Source: Roseovarius gahaiensis (lineage in GTDB: Bacteria; Pseudomonadota; Alphaproteobacteria; Rhodobacterales; Rhodobacteraceae). From it: a stretch of DNA of 32,593 nt. The stretch is from assembly GCF_011601345.1 (NCBI RefSeq), contig NZ_JAAORB010000034.1, positions 1 through 32,593 on the forward strand. The letters are read 5' to 3'. Under the pieces are notes generated by a model. It made no database searches, was not told where the DNA came from, and was given only the letters and a program-made list of their open reading frames with translations. The stretch's first letter is position 1, and the number at the start of each line of letters is the position of its first letter. This document shows positions 17,022-25,215 of this stretch, piece by piece. The position numbers and the translations under genes were made by a program.

Positions 17022-17050
17022 AGGCGGCCCCGGCGCGGGCCGCCTTTTTC
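17022..17050 (+). terminator. Rho-independent terminator between hupE and cobW
   Basis: A perfect stem AGGCGGCCC / GGGCCGCCT (17022-17030 with 17037-17045), a 6-base loop and the tail TTTTTCTTT. It ends about 20 bases before the cobW ATG. Read-through would be needed for a single hupE-cobW-cobN transcript. Confidence 0.85.
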
Positions 17051-17069
17051 TTTGCAATAAGGTGCTTCC

Positions 17070-18140
17070 ATGCTGAACAGCAAAATTCCCGCCACGGTCG
17101 TCACGGGCTTTCTTGGCGCTGGCAAGACCACGTTAATCCGTCACATGCTTGAAAACGCGGGTGGCAAGCGCATCGCGCTGATCATCAACGAATTCGGCGA
17201 TCTGGGTGTCGATGGTGGCATCCTGAAAGGCTGCGGAATCGAAGGCTGCGCCGAAGATGACGTGATGGAACTCAGCAATGGCTGCATCTGTTGTACCGTG
17301 GCCGATGATTTCATTCCCACCATGCAAAAACTGCTGGATCGCCCAAACGCCCCCGATCACATCGTAATCGAAACCTCCGGCCTTGCCCTGCCGCAACCCT
17401 TGGTGCGCGCTTTCAACTGGCCCGAGATTTCCACACGCGTGACAGTCGACGGCGTGGTGACAGTCGTTGACGGCAAGGCCGTGTCCGAGGGCCGCTTTGC
17501 CCATGACGTGGCCGCAGTCGATGCGCAACGCGCACAGGACGACAACCTTGATCACGAAACACCGCTGTCTGAGTTGTTCGCCGATCAGGTGGCTTGTGCC
17601 GACATGATCGTGGTCAACAAGGCCGACCTTTTGGGCGAGGATGACGCCGCTGCCCTCGTCAGCAAACTAAAATCCGACAGCCGCGATGGCGTTCAGGTTG
17701 TCACATCCGTCATGGGCGCGCTGCCGGTCGATGTTTTGCTGGGTCAAGGCATCGGCGCCGAAGGCGACATGGACGCACGTCACGAGGTCCACCATCACCA
17801 TGATGACGATCATCACGATGATCATGACGACGATCACCACCATCACGATCATGATCACGATGCGTTTGAATCCTTTGTCGTCAGCCGCGATGAAATCACC
17901 GATCCCGCTGCCTTTGCCGAACAGCTCGCCAAGGTAATCCGCGATCATGACATCCTGCGCCTCAAGGGCTTTGCGGCTGTGACGGGCAAACCGATGCGCC
18001 TGACACTGCAAGCCGTCGGGCCACGCGTCGACAGCTATTTTGACCGCCCCTTTGGCGCTGACCCGCGTGAAACGCGGCTGGTCGTCATCGGGCAATCCGG
18101 TTTGAACCGCGATGCGATTGAACAGGCGCTGTCGGCCTGA
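17070..18140 (+). CDS. cobW: CobW family GTP-dependent metallochaperone
   Basis: A cytoplasmic G3E GTPase (356 aa) thought to hand cobalt(II) to the CobNST chelatase. Seen: P-loop GFLGAGKTT near residue 14, INEFGDLGVD, the metal-binding GCICC (C-x-C-C type) near residue 74, IVIETSGLALPQP, and the NKAD guanine-specificity motif. An insertion near residues 240-265 is almost entirely His and Asp (HHHHDDDHHDDHDDDHHHHD and on), a metal store or buffer typical of this family. The C-terminal CobW_C domain ends the protein. It sits between hupE and cobN, the expected cobalt route. The His/Asp codons make the DNA at 17791-17860 strongly repetitive. Confidence 0.95.
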   Translation: MLNSKIPATVVTGFLGAGKTTLIRHMLENAGGKRIALIINEFGDLGVDGGILKGCGIEGCAEDDVMELSNGCICCTVADDFIPTMQKLLDRPNAPDHIVIETSGLALPQPLVRAFNWPEISTRVTVDGVVTVVDGKAVSEGRFAHDVAAVDAQRAQDDNLDHETPLSELFADQVACADMIVVNKADLLGEDDAAALVSKLKSDSRDGVQVVTSVMGALPVDVLLGQGIGAEGDMDARHEVHHHHDDDHHDDHDDDHHHHDHDHDAFESFVVSRDEITDPAAFAEQLAKVIRDHDILRLKGFAAVTGKPMRLTLQAVGPRVDSYFDRPFGADPRETRLVVIGQSGLNRDAIEQALSA

Positions 18141-18157
18141 TTTGCCGGGCCTGCGCT

Positions 18158-18180
18158 TCATTGTTCCCTAAATACTCAAT
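18158..18180. repeat. Single copy of the TTCATTGTTC...AAATACTC intergenic motif
   Basis: TTCATTGTTCCCTAAATACT followed by CAA, in the 76-base gap between cobW and cobN. It is the same motif as at 68-90 and the two arms at 2582-2658. Confidence 0.6.
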
Positions 18181-18216
18181 GGCGCCACGCCGCCCCATGC
18201 GAAAGGTCTGACACGG

Positions 18217-21200
18217 ATGCACCTGCTGGCCGCCACACCCGGCTCTATCGACGATGGGCAAGAGCCCGTCGATCTGGGCCAGACGCCCGCCGACGTGGTG
18301 TTTATCTCGGCAGCGGACACCGACCTTGCCGCGCTGTCGCAGGCGCGCTCGGACATGGCCGCGCCCCCCGGTTTGCGGCTGGCCAATCTGGCCCATCTGC
18401 AGCACCCGATGTCGGTTGACCTGCATCTTGATCACTGCGCCACCCGGTCCCGGCTGGTGGTGGCGCGGGTTCTGGGCGGTGTGGGCTATTGGAAATACGG
18501 GGCCGAACAATACGCCGCCCGCCTGTATGAGGCCGGTGTGCCACTGGCCCTGTTGCCGGGCGACGACAAGCCCGACGCAGAATTGCGCGGCCTGTCCACG
18601 GTGGACGACCAAGATTATGACGCGCTTTGGGCCTATCTGGTCGAGGGCGGGCCGGAAAACGCCACCAATTTCCTAAGCTACACCCGCGCCATGCTGGACG
18701 GCGGCGAAAAACCTATCGCGGCCAGCCCGCTGCTGCGCGCGGGCGTCTACTGGCCCGGCGCGGGCGTGGCCGATCTGACGGCTGCGCAGGCGGCATGGCA
18801 CAAGGATGCCCCGGTTGTGCCTTTGGTGTTCTACCGCGCGCTTGTGCAAGGCGCGGGGCTGAACCCGATCAACCGCCTTGTGAAATCCCTGCTGCGCGCG
18901 GGCCTGAACCCGATGCCGGTATTTGTCGCCTCGCTGAAAGATCCGGTTTCGGTCGCCACGCTTGAGCATCTGTTCACCGCCGCGCCACCCTCGGTCATCC
19001 TGAATTGCACCGCCTTTGCGGTGGGCTCTCCGCATGATGGCGATGACAGCCCGACCAATCCGCTAACCATGCCCGCCGCGCAAGGTGCGCCGGTATTTCA
19101 GGTGGTCTTGGCCGGCTCCAGCGAAGAGGCGTGGGCCGATGGCCTGACCGGCCTGTCGGCCCGCGATATCGCCATGAACGTGGCCCTGCCCGAAGTGGAT
19201 GGGCGGGTTCTGTCGCGCGCGGTCAGCTTCAAGGGCGAGGCGTTTTTTGACGAGGCCACCGAATGTCCGATCGCGACGTATCGCGCGCAAGGCGACCGCG
19301 TTGAATTCGTCGCGCAGCTGGCGCGCAACTGGGCCAATCTGCGCCATACCCCCGAAGCGCAGCGCAAGGTCGCACTGGTGCTGGCCAACTATCCCAACAA
19401 GGATGGGCGGCTGGCCAATGGTGTGGGCCTTGATACACCGGCGGGCACGGTTCATGTGCTGCGCCTGTTACAAGACGCGGGCTATCGCGTCACCGATCCG
19501 CCCGCTGACAGTGATGCCTTGATGCAGGCCGTAATGGCGGGCCCGACCAACTGGTTGACCGACCGCGCCAGCCGCCACGGCGGCGTGCGCCTGTCGATGG
19601 CGGACTATCAGATAGAATACGCCCAACTTCCGTGGGAGTTGCGCGACGCCATGCAAAGCCGGTGGGGCGCGCCCGAGGCCGACCCGTTCTTTGTCCCCTG
19701 CGACGTGGATTGCGGGCACTTCGCCCTATCTGTGCTGGAATTCGGCAACGTTGTCGTCGGCGTGCAACCCGCACGCGGCTATAACATCGACCCAACCGAT
19801 ACCTACCATTCACCCGATCTGGTACCGCCGCATAATTATCTGGCCTTCTACATCTGGCTGCGTCGCCAGTTCGGCGCGCAGGCGATTGTGCATATGGGCA
19901 AGCACGGCAACCTTGAATGGCTGCCGGGCAAGGCGCTGGCCCTGTCTCAGACCTGCTGGCCCGAGGCTGTTCTGGGGCCGATGCCACATGTCTACCCCTT
20001 TATCGTCAACGATCCCGGCGAGGGCACGCAGGCCAAGCGCCGCGCGCAGGCGGTGATCATCGACCACCTGACGCCCCCCCTGACACGCGCCGAAACCTAT
20101 GGCCCGCTGCGCGATCTAGAGGCGCTGGTTGACGAATATTACGAGGCCGCAGGCGTCGATCCCCGTCGGATCGACTATCTGCGGCGCGAGATCCTGTCAC
20201 TCAGTGCGGCCACCGGGTTGGATCAGGATGTCGGGCTGACCGGGGAGGATGAAGACACCGACTTGGCCAAGCTGGATGCCTATCTGTGCGAATTGAAAGA
20301 GGCCCAGATTCGTGACGGGCTGCATATCTTCGGGCAATCGCCCGAGGGCGTGCAGGAGCGTGACCTTGCGATTGCCCTGCTGCGTGTCCCGCGTGGTGAC
20401 GGCAAGGGCCACGATGCGTCGTTGATCCGCGCCTTGGCCGAAGATCACGACCTTGGGTTTGACCCACTGGATTGCGACATGGCCGCAGCGTGGACCGGGC
20501 CAAAGCCCGCCAGCCTGCAAGAGATTACCACAGACCCATGGCGCAGCAACGGCGACACGGTCGAACGGCTGGAGGAACTGGCGATCCGGCTGATGCAGGG
20601 CGAAGCGGACCCGCAAGGGCCGATGAGCCGCGCGGTGATGGCCTATGCCGAAACCCATGTGCACCCCACCCTGCGTGCCTGTGGCCCCGGCGAAGGGGGC
20701 GGGCTGCTCACCGCCCTTGCAGGGCGTTTCGTGCAACCCGGCCCTTCCGGTGCGCCGACGCGGGGGCGGTTGGATACACTGCCCACTGGCCGCAACTTCT
20801 ACAGCGTCGACAGCCGTGCCGTGCCCACCCCAACCGCATGGGCCTTGGGCTGGAAATCCGCCAATCTGCTGATCGAAAAGCACCTTCAAACCCATGGTGA
20901 CTGGCCGCGCACGATGCTTTTGACGGCATGGGGCACCGCCAATATGCGCACCGGCGGGGATGATATCGCACAAGCGATGGCATTGATGGGCGTCAAACCG
21001 AAATGGGATGCGGCCAACCGCCGGGTCACCGGATTTGAGGTGCTGCCCCAAGGTGTGCTTGGCCGCCCGCGTGTGGATGTGACACTGCGCATCTCGGGTT
21101 TTTTCCGGGATGCCTTTCCGCAGTTGATCGCGCTGTTCGACAGCGCCGCGCGCGCGGTAATGCACATGGACGAACCCGACGATCTGAACCCCGCCGCCGC

Positions 21201-21930
21201 CCGCGCCCGCTCTGAGGGCACCAGCGCGCGGGTCTATGGTGCCAAACCCGGCGCCTATGGGGCCGGGTTGCAGGCGATGATCGATGAACGGCTATGGGCC
21301 GACAAGGCCGATCTGGCCGAAGCCTACCTGACATGGGGCAGCTATGCCTATGGCGCGGCTGAAGAGGGCCGGGCAGACCGTGCAGGCTTTGAGGCCCGCC
21401 TGCGCCAAACCGAAGCCATTGTGCAAAACCAAGACAACCGCGAACACGACGTTCTGGACAGCGACGATTATTACCAGTTCGAGGGCGGTGCCGCGGCAGC
21501 GGTCAGCACATTGCAAGGCCAGGACAGGCCAATTTACCACAACGATCATTCCCGCCCCGAACGCCCGGTGATCCGCACGCTGGAGGACGAGATCGGCCGC
21601 GTCGTCCGGTCGCGCGTGGTGAACCCCAAGTGGATCGAAGGCGTCAAGCGTCATGGGTATAAGGGCGCGTTCGAAATGGCCGCGACCGTGGATTACCTCT
21701 TTGCCTTCGCCGCGACCACGGGGGCAGTGCGCAATCACCATTTCGACATGGTGGAAGCGGCCTTTTTGGAAGACGAGGACACCCGCGAATTTATCGAAGC
21801 CCACAACGCCCCGGCCCTGCGCGAGATGGCCGAGCGCTTGCAAGAGGCAATGGACCGGGGGCTTTGGTTGCCGCGCTCAAACTCGGCCCGGGCGCGGATT
21901 GAGGCGGCGATCAAAGGCGCAGCCGAATAG
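18217..21930 (+). CDS. cobN: Cobaltochelatase large subunit CobN
   Basis: The porphyrin-binding catalytic subunit (1237 aa, normal length) of the aerobic, ATP-dependent cobaltochelatase. It inserts Co(II) into hydrogenobyrinic acid a,c-diamide together with CobS and CobT, neither of which is in this window. The CobN/BchH signature is spread along the protein: VVGVQPARGYNIDPTDTYHS, IVHMGKHGNLEWLPGKALAL, DPGEGTQAKRRAQAVIIDHL, and the C-terminal RVVNPKWIEGVKRHGYKGAF. The ATG at 18217 is 76 bases after cobW. It follows hupE and cobW, so metal import, delivery and insertion lie in one block. Magnesium chelatase BchH is related, but the B12 riboswitch and CobW favour CobN. Confidence 0.96.
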   Translation: MHLLAATPGSIDDGQEPVDLGQTPADVVFISAADTDLAALSQARSDMAAPPGLRLANLAHLQHPMSVDLHLDHCATRSRLVVARVLGGVGYWKYGAEQYAARLYEAGVPLALLPGDDKPDAELRGLSTVDDQDYDALWAYLVEGGPENATNFLSYTRAMLDGGEKPIAASPLLRAGVYWPGAGVADLTAAQAAWHKDAPVVPLVFYRALVQGAGLNPINRLVKSLLRAGLNPMPVFVASLKDPVSVATLEHLFTAAPPSVILNCTAFAVGSPHDGDDSPTNPLTMPAAQGAPVFQVVLAGSSEEAWADGLTGLSARDIAMNVALPEVDGRVLSRAVSFKGEAFFDEATECPIATYRAQGDRVEFVAQLARNWANLRHTPEAQRKVALVLANYPNKDGRLANGVGLDTPAGTVHVLRLLQDAGYRVTDPPADSDALMQAVMAGPTNWLTDRASRHGGVRLSMADYQIEYAQLPWELRDAMQSRWGAPEADPFFVPCDVDCGHFALSVLEFGNVVVGVQPARGYNIDPTDTYHSPDLVPPHNYLAFYIWLRRQFGAQAIVHMGKHGNLEWLPGKALALSQTCWPEAVLGPMPHVYPFIVNDPGEGTQAKRRAQAVIIDHLTPPLTRAETYGPLRDLEALVDEYYEAAGVDPRRIDYLRREILSLSAATGLDQDVGLTGEDEDTDLAKLDAYLCELKEAQIRDGLHIFGQSPEGVQERDLAIALLRVPRGDGKGHDASLIRALAEDHDLGFDPLDCDMAAAWTGPKPASLQEITTDPWRSNGDTVERLEELAIRLMQGEADPQGPMSRAVMAYAETHVHPTLRACGPGEGGGLLTALAGRFVQPGPSGAPTRGRLDTLPTGRNFYSVDSRAVPTPTAWALGWKSANLLIEKHLQTHGDWPRTMLLTAWGTANMRTGGDDIAQAMALMGVKPKWDAANRRVTGFEVLPQGVLGRPRVDVTLRISGFFRDAFPQLIALFDSAARAVMHMDEPDDLNPAAARARSEGTSARVYGAKPGAYGAGLQAMIDERLWADKADLAEAYLTWGSYAYGAAEEGRADRAGFEARLRQTEAIVQNQDNREHDVLDSDDYYQFEGGAAAAVSTLQGQDRPIYHNDHSRPERPVIRTLEDEIGRVVRSRVVNPKWIEGVKRHGYKGAFEMAATVDYLFAFAATTGAVRNHHFDMVEAAFLEDEDTREFIEAHNAPALREMAERLQEAMDRGLWLPRSNSARARIEAAIKGAAE

Positions 21931-21951
21931 ATCAGGCATTTGGATGATGCG

Positions 21952-22344
21952 TCAAATCACTGGCCGGCACGTCAGATCAGCCAGCCCGCCGCCCAGCGGC
22001 TCCACCTCGCAATCAAAGGCGCGCGGACCGGGGCGGCGAGGGGCTGTGTCTGTTCCACACTCCAGCTTGGCCAGAATAACCGCTTGATCCCCGTCCAGCC
22101 GCGCCACGCGGCAGCCGCTGACCTGCTCGATGGCCGCCACCGCACGCGGGGCTACGGCGGCAGGGCGCGGCGCCCATTCCATGTTCAGCCGGATCGCCTG
22201 CGCTCGCCTGCCATCGACGCGCACGTCAAATGTGCTTTTGCCCACAGAAATCCGCACCGGGTCAATCCCGCGAAAGCCCGGACCGGGGGTATCGCAAGCG
22301 ACCAAGGTCAAAACCAGCAGAACAGGCAGGGCAACACGCATCAT
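21952..22344 (-). CDS. Small putative lipoprotein, unknown function
   Basis: 130 aa with an N-terminal hydrophobic segment and lipobox LVAC (Cys17 when counted from 22344; a second ATG one codon later is equally good). The rest is a basic, soluble domain with three further cysteines (SGCRVAR, KLECGTD, AFDCEVE) and a fourth near the end (LTCRPVI), which could form disulfides in the periplasm. I do not recognise the family. It is convergent with cobN, with a 21-base gap, and divergent from the TsoY-like gene. A sequence resembling a CtrA site (TTAA-N7-TTAG, 22369-22383) lies just upstream. Confidence 0.65.
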   Translation of the reverse strand: MMRVALPVLLVLTLVACDTPGPGFRGIDPVRISVGKSTFDVRVDGRRAQAIRLNMEWAPRPAAVAPRAVAAIEQVSGCRVARLDGDQAVILAKLECGTDTAPRRPGPRAFDCEVEPLGGGLADLTCRPVI

Positions 22345-22412
22345 GCGGCGCAGCTTGCCGCGCCTTGGTTAACAAACCATTAGCGCAAATTCGGCCTCCT
22401 GCCACCCCCGCG

Positions 22413-22471
22413 ACATTCCACCCCAGATACATATCGATTTTGGAATGTATATTATATTCTGAATTTAGAAT
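22413..22471 (+). promoter_or_regulatory. SqrR/BigR/SoxR-type operator region upstream of the TsoY-like gene
   Basis: At 22456-22471 is ATTC-TGAATTTA-GAAT, an exact match to the ATTC-N8-GAAT motif bound by the persulfide-sensing ArsR-family repressor SqrR (related to BigR and sulfur-oxidation SoxR). Just upstream is a second symmetry: ACATTCCA (22413-22420) and TGGAATGT (22441-22448), a perfect inverted pair with 20 bases between. The region is AT-rich in an otherwise GC-rich genome and ends 22 bases before the likely start codon. Confidence 0.6.
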
Positions 22472-22493
22472 GTGAATGTTCAGGAGTACACCG

Positions 22494-23708
22494 ATGTCGC
22501 AAACTCCAATGCGCCCCGCCGACAGCTATTCGCCGCTATACTTCCTCGCCTCGCTTGGCGCGGGCGGTCTGGTGGTCACGTTTTTCATGTATTTGATGTT
22601 CTGGGTGCCCCACGAAGGCCGCCCCGTTCCGGTGTTTGAAGATATCGCAAGCGCCTTTTCTTCGGGCAGCGCGGCCATGCAGGCGGCGATTGTGGTTGCC
22701 ATGGTCGGCATTGCCGCCATGGCGTTTCTGAACGTCAAATCTCTGATCTGGAACTTTTCTGCCTTCAGCGCGTTTCGCAAAACTGAAGCCTATAGCGCCC
22801 TGCGCGCCAGCAACGGGGAAACCACTTTACTGGCCGCGCCCCTTGCCAGCGCCATGACGATCAATGTGGGTTTCATCATCGGGTTGGTCTTTGTGCCGGG
22901 TCTGTGGGGGATCGTGGAATATCTGTTTCCAATGGCATTGCTGGCGTTTTTGGGGCTTGGCATCTGGGCCTTTGCCCTGATCGGCGATTTCCTTGGCCGT
23001 GTCCTGACCAAAGGTGGGGTTTTTGACGTCACAGCTCACAATTCTTTTGCACAGCTTTTGCCGGCCTTTGCCATCGCCATGGTTGGTGTCGGCCTTGCCG
23101 CACCCTCGGCCATGAGCGGCAACACTGTCACCGTCGGGATCAGCCTTGTCCTCAGCACGTTTTTTGGGATCACGGCGATCATCTATACGCTGGTCGCGGC
23201 GATCACCGGTTTCAATTCGATGCTGCATCACGGCACCGCGAAAGAGGCCGGGCCGACCCTGATGGTCGTCGTGCCGATCGTGACCGTTTTGGGCATTTTG
23301 TTCATGCGCCAAAACCACGGGCTTCATGTGGCTTTCGACGCCCATGGCACACCGGGCGAAACGCTGATCTTCCTGTCACGCCTACTGGCGATCGAGGTGT
23401 TGTTTTTGGCGCTTGGCCTGCTGGTGCTGAAGCGTCAGGGCTATTGGTCCGAGTTCATCGGCGGCCCCAAGGCGTCGGCGGGTTCTTATGCTTTGATCTG
23501 TCCCGGCGTGGCCTTTTCGGTGATGATGCAATTCTTTATCAACAAAGGGCTGGTCGAGGCCGGTGTGATCGATAAGTTCAGCCCGGCCTTTTGGGGGCTG
23601 ACAGCGATTGCGATTGCGGCACAGGTCTCGATGATCTGGCTGGTGCTGCGCCTGAACCGCAAACACTTCACCCCACGCGGAACACCTGCGCCAGTGGCGG
23701 CGGAATGA
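22494..23708 (+). CDS. Polytopic membrane protein, TDT/TehA-like; tentatively TsoY family
   Basis: 404 aa with about ten hydrophobic segments over residues 15-395 and short loops, like the tellurite-resistance/dicarboxylate transporter (TDT) fold that also includes sulfite exporters. From memory the sequence fits the TsoY family, whose members are sometimes selenoproteins; no in-frame TGA interrupts this copy. The start is ATG 22494 because GGAG lies seven bases upstream; an ATG at 22476 would add six residues but overlaps the operator side. The SqrR-type operator upstream suggests induction by sulfide or persulfide, hence transport of a sulfur species. It is monocistronic as far as can be seen. 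The transport role is inference and the family name is provisional. Confidence 0.7.
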   Translation: MSQTPMRPADSYSPLYFLASLGAGGLVVTFFMYLMFWVPHEGRPVPVFEDIASAFSSGSAAMQAAIVVAMVGIAAMAFLNVKSLIWNFSAFSAFRKTEAYSALRASNGETTLLAAPLASAMTINVGFIIGLVFVPGLWGIVEYLFPMALLAFLGLGIWAFALIGDFLGRVLTKGGVFDVTAHNSFAQLLPAFAIAMVGVGLAAPSAMSGNTVTVGISLVLSTFFGITAIIYTLVAAITGFNSMLHHGTAKEAGPTLMVVVPIVTVLGILFMRQNHGLHVAFDAHGTPGETLIFLSRLLAIEVLFLALGLLVLKRQGYWSEFIGGPKASAGSYALICPGVAFSVMMQFFINKGLVEAGVIDKFSPAFWGLTAIAIAAQVSMIWLVLRLNRKHFTPRGTPAPVAAE

Positions 23709-23730
23709 CCTGACCCCAAAGCGAAGCTTC

Positions 23731-24057
23731 AAAGGGCGGCCCTGCCCGACCAGCCGCTTGCAGTAAATGATGCACGTTTCACCAGGGGCTCGGAGCGCGA
23801 TGACCGCTTCGAGCCCTTGCTGGACATGAAATCATGAGCCGCACAGCGACGGGCCGCGGTGCGGCGATCCACCCTCTGGGCTGATGCACTTTATACCAGC
23901 CACTGGCGCGTAACTTCTGATCTATGTGCCATGACCAACCCAATCGCCGTGCCGTGGGGGCGGCCCGGCGATGCGCGGCGGGCCTGCGGCCCTTGACCCC
24001 GCGCAGGGCAATGTCCCCTCTGCACTGCATCACTTATTGCAAAGGGCCGCCCTGCCC
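23731..24057. repeat. Non-coding segment bounded by direct and inverted repeats
   Basis: The 400-base gap before lrgA has no credible gene. It is bounded by near-identical direct repeats AAAGGGCGGCCCTGCCC (23731-23747) and AAAGGGCCGCCCTGCCC (24041-24057). Inside them is an inverted pair: TGCAGTAAATGATGCA (23759-23774) against TGCATCACTTATTGCA (24026-24041), matching at 14 of 16 positions. The arrangement suggests a small mobile or remnant element, or a dispersed intergenic repeat of this family of bacteria. I see no transposase fragment. Confidence 0.5.
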
Positions 24058-24126
24058 CAGCTGCCCTTTTTTAATTCTCAGGCCCGGTTTATGCTAACCA
24101 CAGACCGCTTGAGGAAAGGGGCGCAC

Positions 24127-24486
24127 ATGATCCTGAATCTCGCTTTGATTCTAAGCTTTCAGCTGATTGGCGAGGTGATGGCGCGCGCCGCGGCCCTGCC
24201 GGTGCCGGGGCCTGTGATCGGCATGGCGCTGTTGCTGGCGGCCTTCCTGATCCGGCCTGCCTTGGCGCAACGCGTCCTGCCAACATCGCAAGGCATTTTG
24301 CAACATCTGTCGCTTCTGTTCGTCCCGGCGGGCGTTGGTGTGATCAGCCATGCGGATGCGTTAGGCCAGTCCGGTTTGGCCTTGATGGCGGCGCTTGTCG
24401 GCAGCACGGTCTTGGCCCTTGCCGCAGGCGCGCTGACCTTTGTCGGGCTGGCCCGCCTGACCGGCAACAAGGCCGATGCCCCATGA
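24127..24486 (+). CDS. lrgA: CidA/LrgA family holin-like protein
   Basis: A small inner-membrane protein (119 aa) with four hydrophobic segments. Family marks are FQLIGEVMARAAALPVPGPV near the N-terminus, GMALLLAAFL and LSLLFVPAGVGVI. CidA/LrgA proteins are holin-like and act with LrgB in murein-hydrolase control or in export of small metabolites such as pyruvate and glycolate; the substrate here is unknown. The ATG at 24127 is chosen over an upstream in-frame start because AAAGGGG precedes it and the first membrane segment starts there. Its stop overlaps the start of lrgB (ATGA). Confidence 0.88.
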   Translation: MILNLALILSFQLIGEVMARAAALPVPGPVIGMALLLAAFLIRPALAQRVLPTSQGILQHLSLLFVPAGVGVISHADALGQSGLALMAALVGSTVLALAAGALTFVGLARLTGNKADAP

Positions 24487-25199
24487 CAGATTTGCCCGAC
24501 ATCTGGTCTTACCTGCGCGAAGGGCCACTGTTGTGGCTGACGGCCACGCTGATCGCCTACCTGATTGGTGACGGCGCCTACCGCATGAGCCGGCAAAACC
24601 CGCTGGTTAACCCGGTGCTGGTGGCGATGCTGTTGCTGGCGGCGGTTTTGTGGGCGACGCAAACCCCCTACGCCACCTATTTTGAGGGCGCGCAATTTGT
24701 GCATTTCATGCTGGGGCCGGCAACTGTGGCACTGGCCGGGCCGCTTTATAGCAACCTGCATCGCATGCGTCGGGCGGTGATTCCGATGGCGGGCGCGCTG
24801 ATCGTTGGGTCCGGCACAGCGGTGGTGTCGGCCCTTTGGATTGCGCAGGCGCTTGGCGTTGAAGGGGCAACACTGGCCTCGCTTGCGCCGAAATCCACAA
24901 CCGCGCCCGTGGCCATCGGCATTGCCGAACAACTTGGCGGCCTGCCCACGCTGACCGCCGCATTGGTGATCCTGACAGGCATCATCGGGGCGGTTGTTGT
25001 CACACCTTTGATGAACGCCCTACGCATCAAGGATTGGCGCGCACGCGGGTTTGCCGTGGGCACCGCCGCGCATGGCATCGGCACGGCGCGCGCGTTTCAG
25101 GTAAACGAAACCGCAGGTGCCTTTGCCGGGATCGGAATGGGGCTGAATGCCTTGCTAACCGCCTTGATTGCGCCTTATGTCTTGGGTCTGTTCCAATGA
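24483..25199 (+). CDS. lrgB: LrgB family membrane protein
   Basis: The integral-membrane partner of LrgA (238 aa), with five to six hydrophobic segments and the LrgB signature GPATVALAGPLYSNLHRMRR and LAPKSTTAPVAIGIAEQLGG, then GTAAHGIGTARAFQVNETAG. It begins inside the last codons of lrgA (ATGA overlap), so the two are translationally coupled. It is followed 16 bases later by cobO, probably in the same transcript, although no functional link between LrgAB and cobalamin adenylation is known to me. Confidence 0.92.
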   Translation: MTDLPDIWSYLREGPLLWLTATLIAYLIGDGAYRMSRQNPLVNPVLVAMLLLAAVLWATQTPYATYFEGAQFVHFMLGPATVALAGPLYSNLHRMRRAVIPMAGALIVGSGTAVVSALWIAQALGVEGATLASLAPKSTTAPVAIGIAEQLGGLPTLTAALVILTGIIGAVVVTPLMNALRIKDWRARGFAVGTAAHGIGTARAFQVNETAGAFAGIGMGLNALLTALIAPYVLGLFQ

Positions 25200-25215
25200 A
25201 AGGGAAACCTGCCAG

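Noticed and set aside
17791..17860. Tandem-repeat or CRISPR-like low-complexity DNA
   Set aside because: It is the His/Asp codon run inside cobW, with no spacer structure.
23779..24033. An 84-codon minus-strand frame in the gap before lrgA
   Set aside because: Its sequence is Arg/Ala-rich without motifs and it lies inside the repeat-bounded segment.
5609..24100. The shared 11-mer TTATGCTAACC upstream of the carboxypeptidase (about 5610) and lrgA (about 24089)
   Set aside because: It looks like a -10 region in both, but no matching -35 was found and shared 11-mers are expected by chance in 32 kb.
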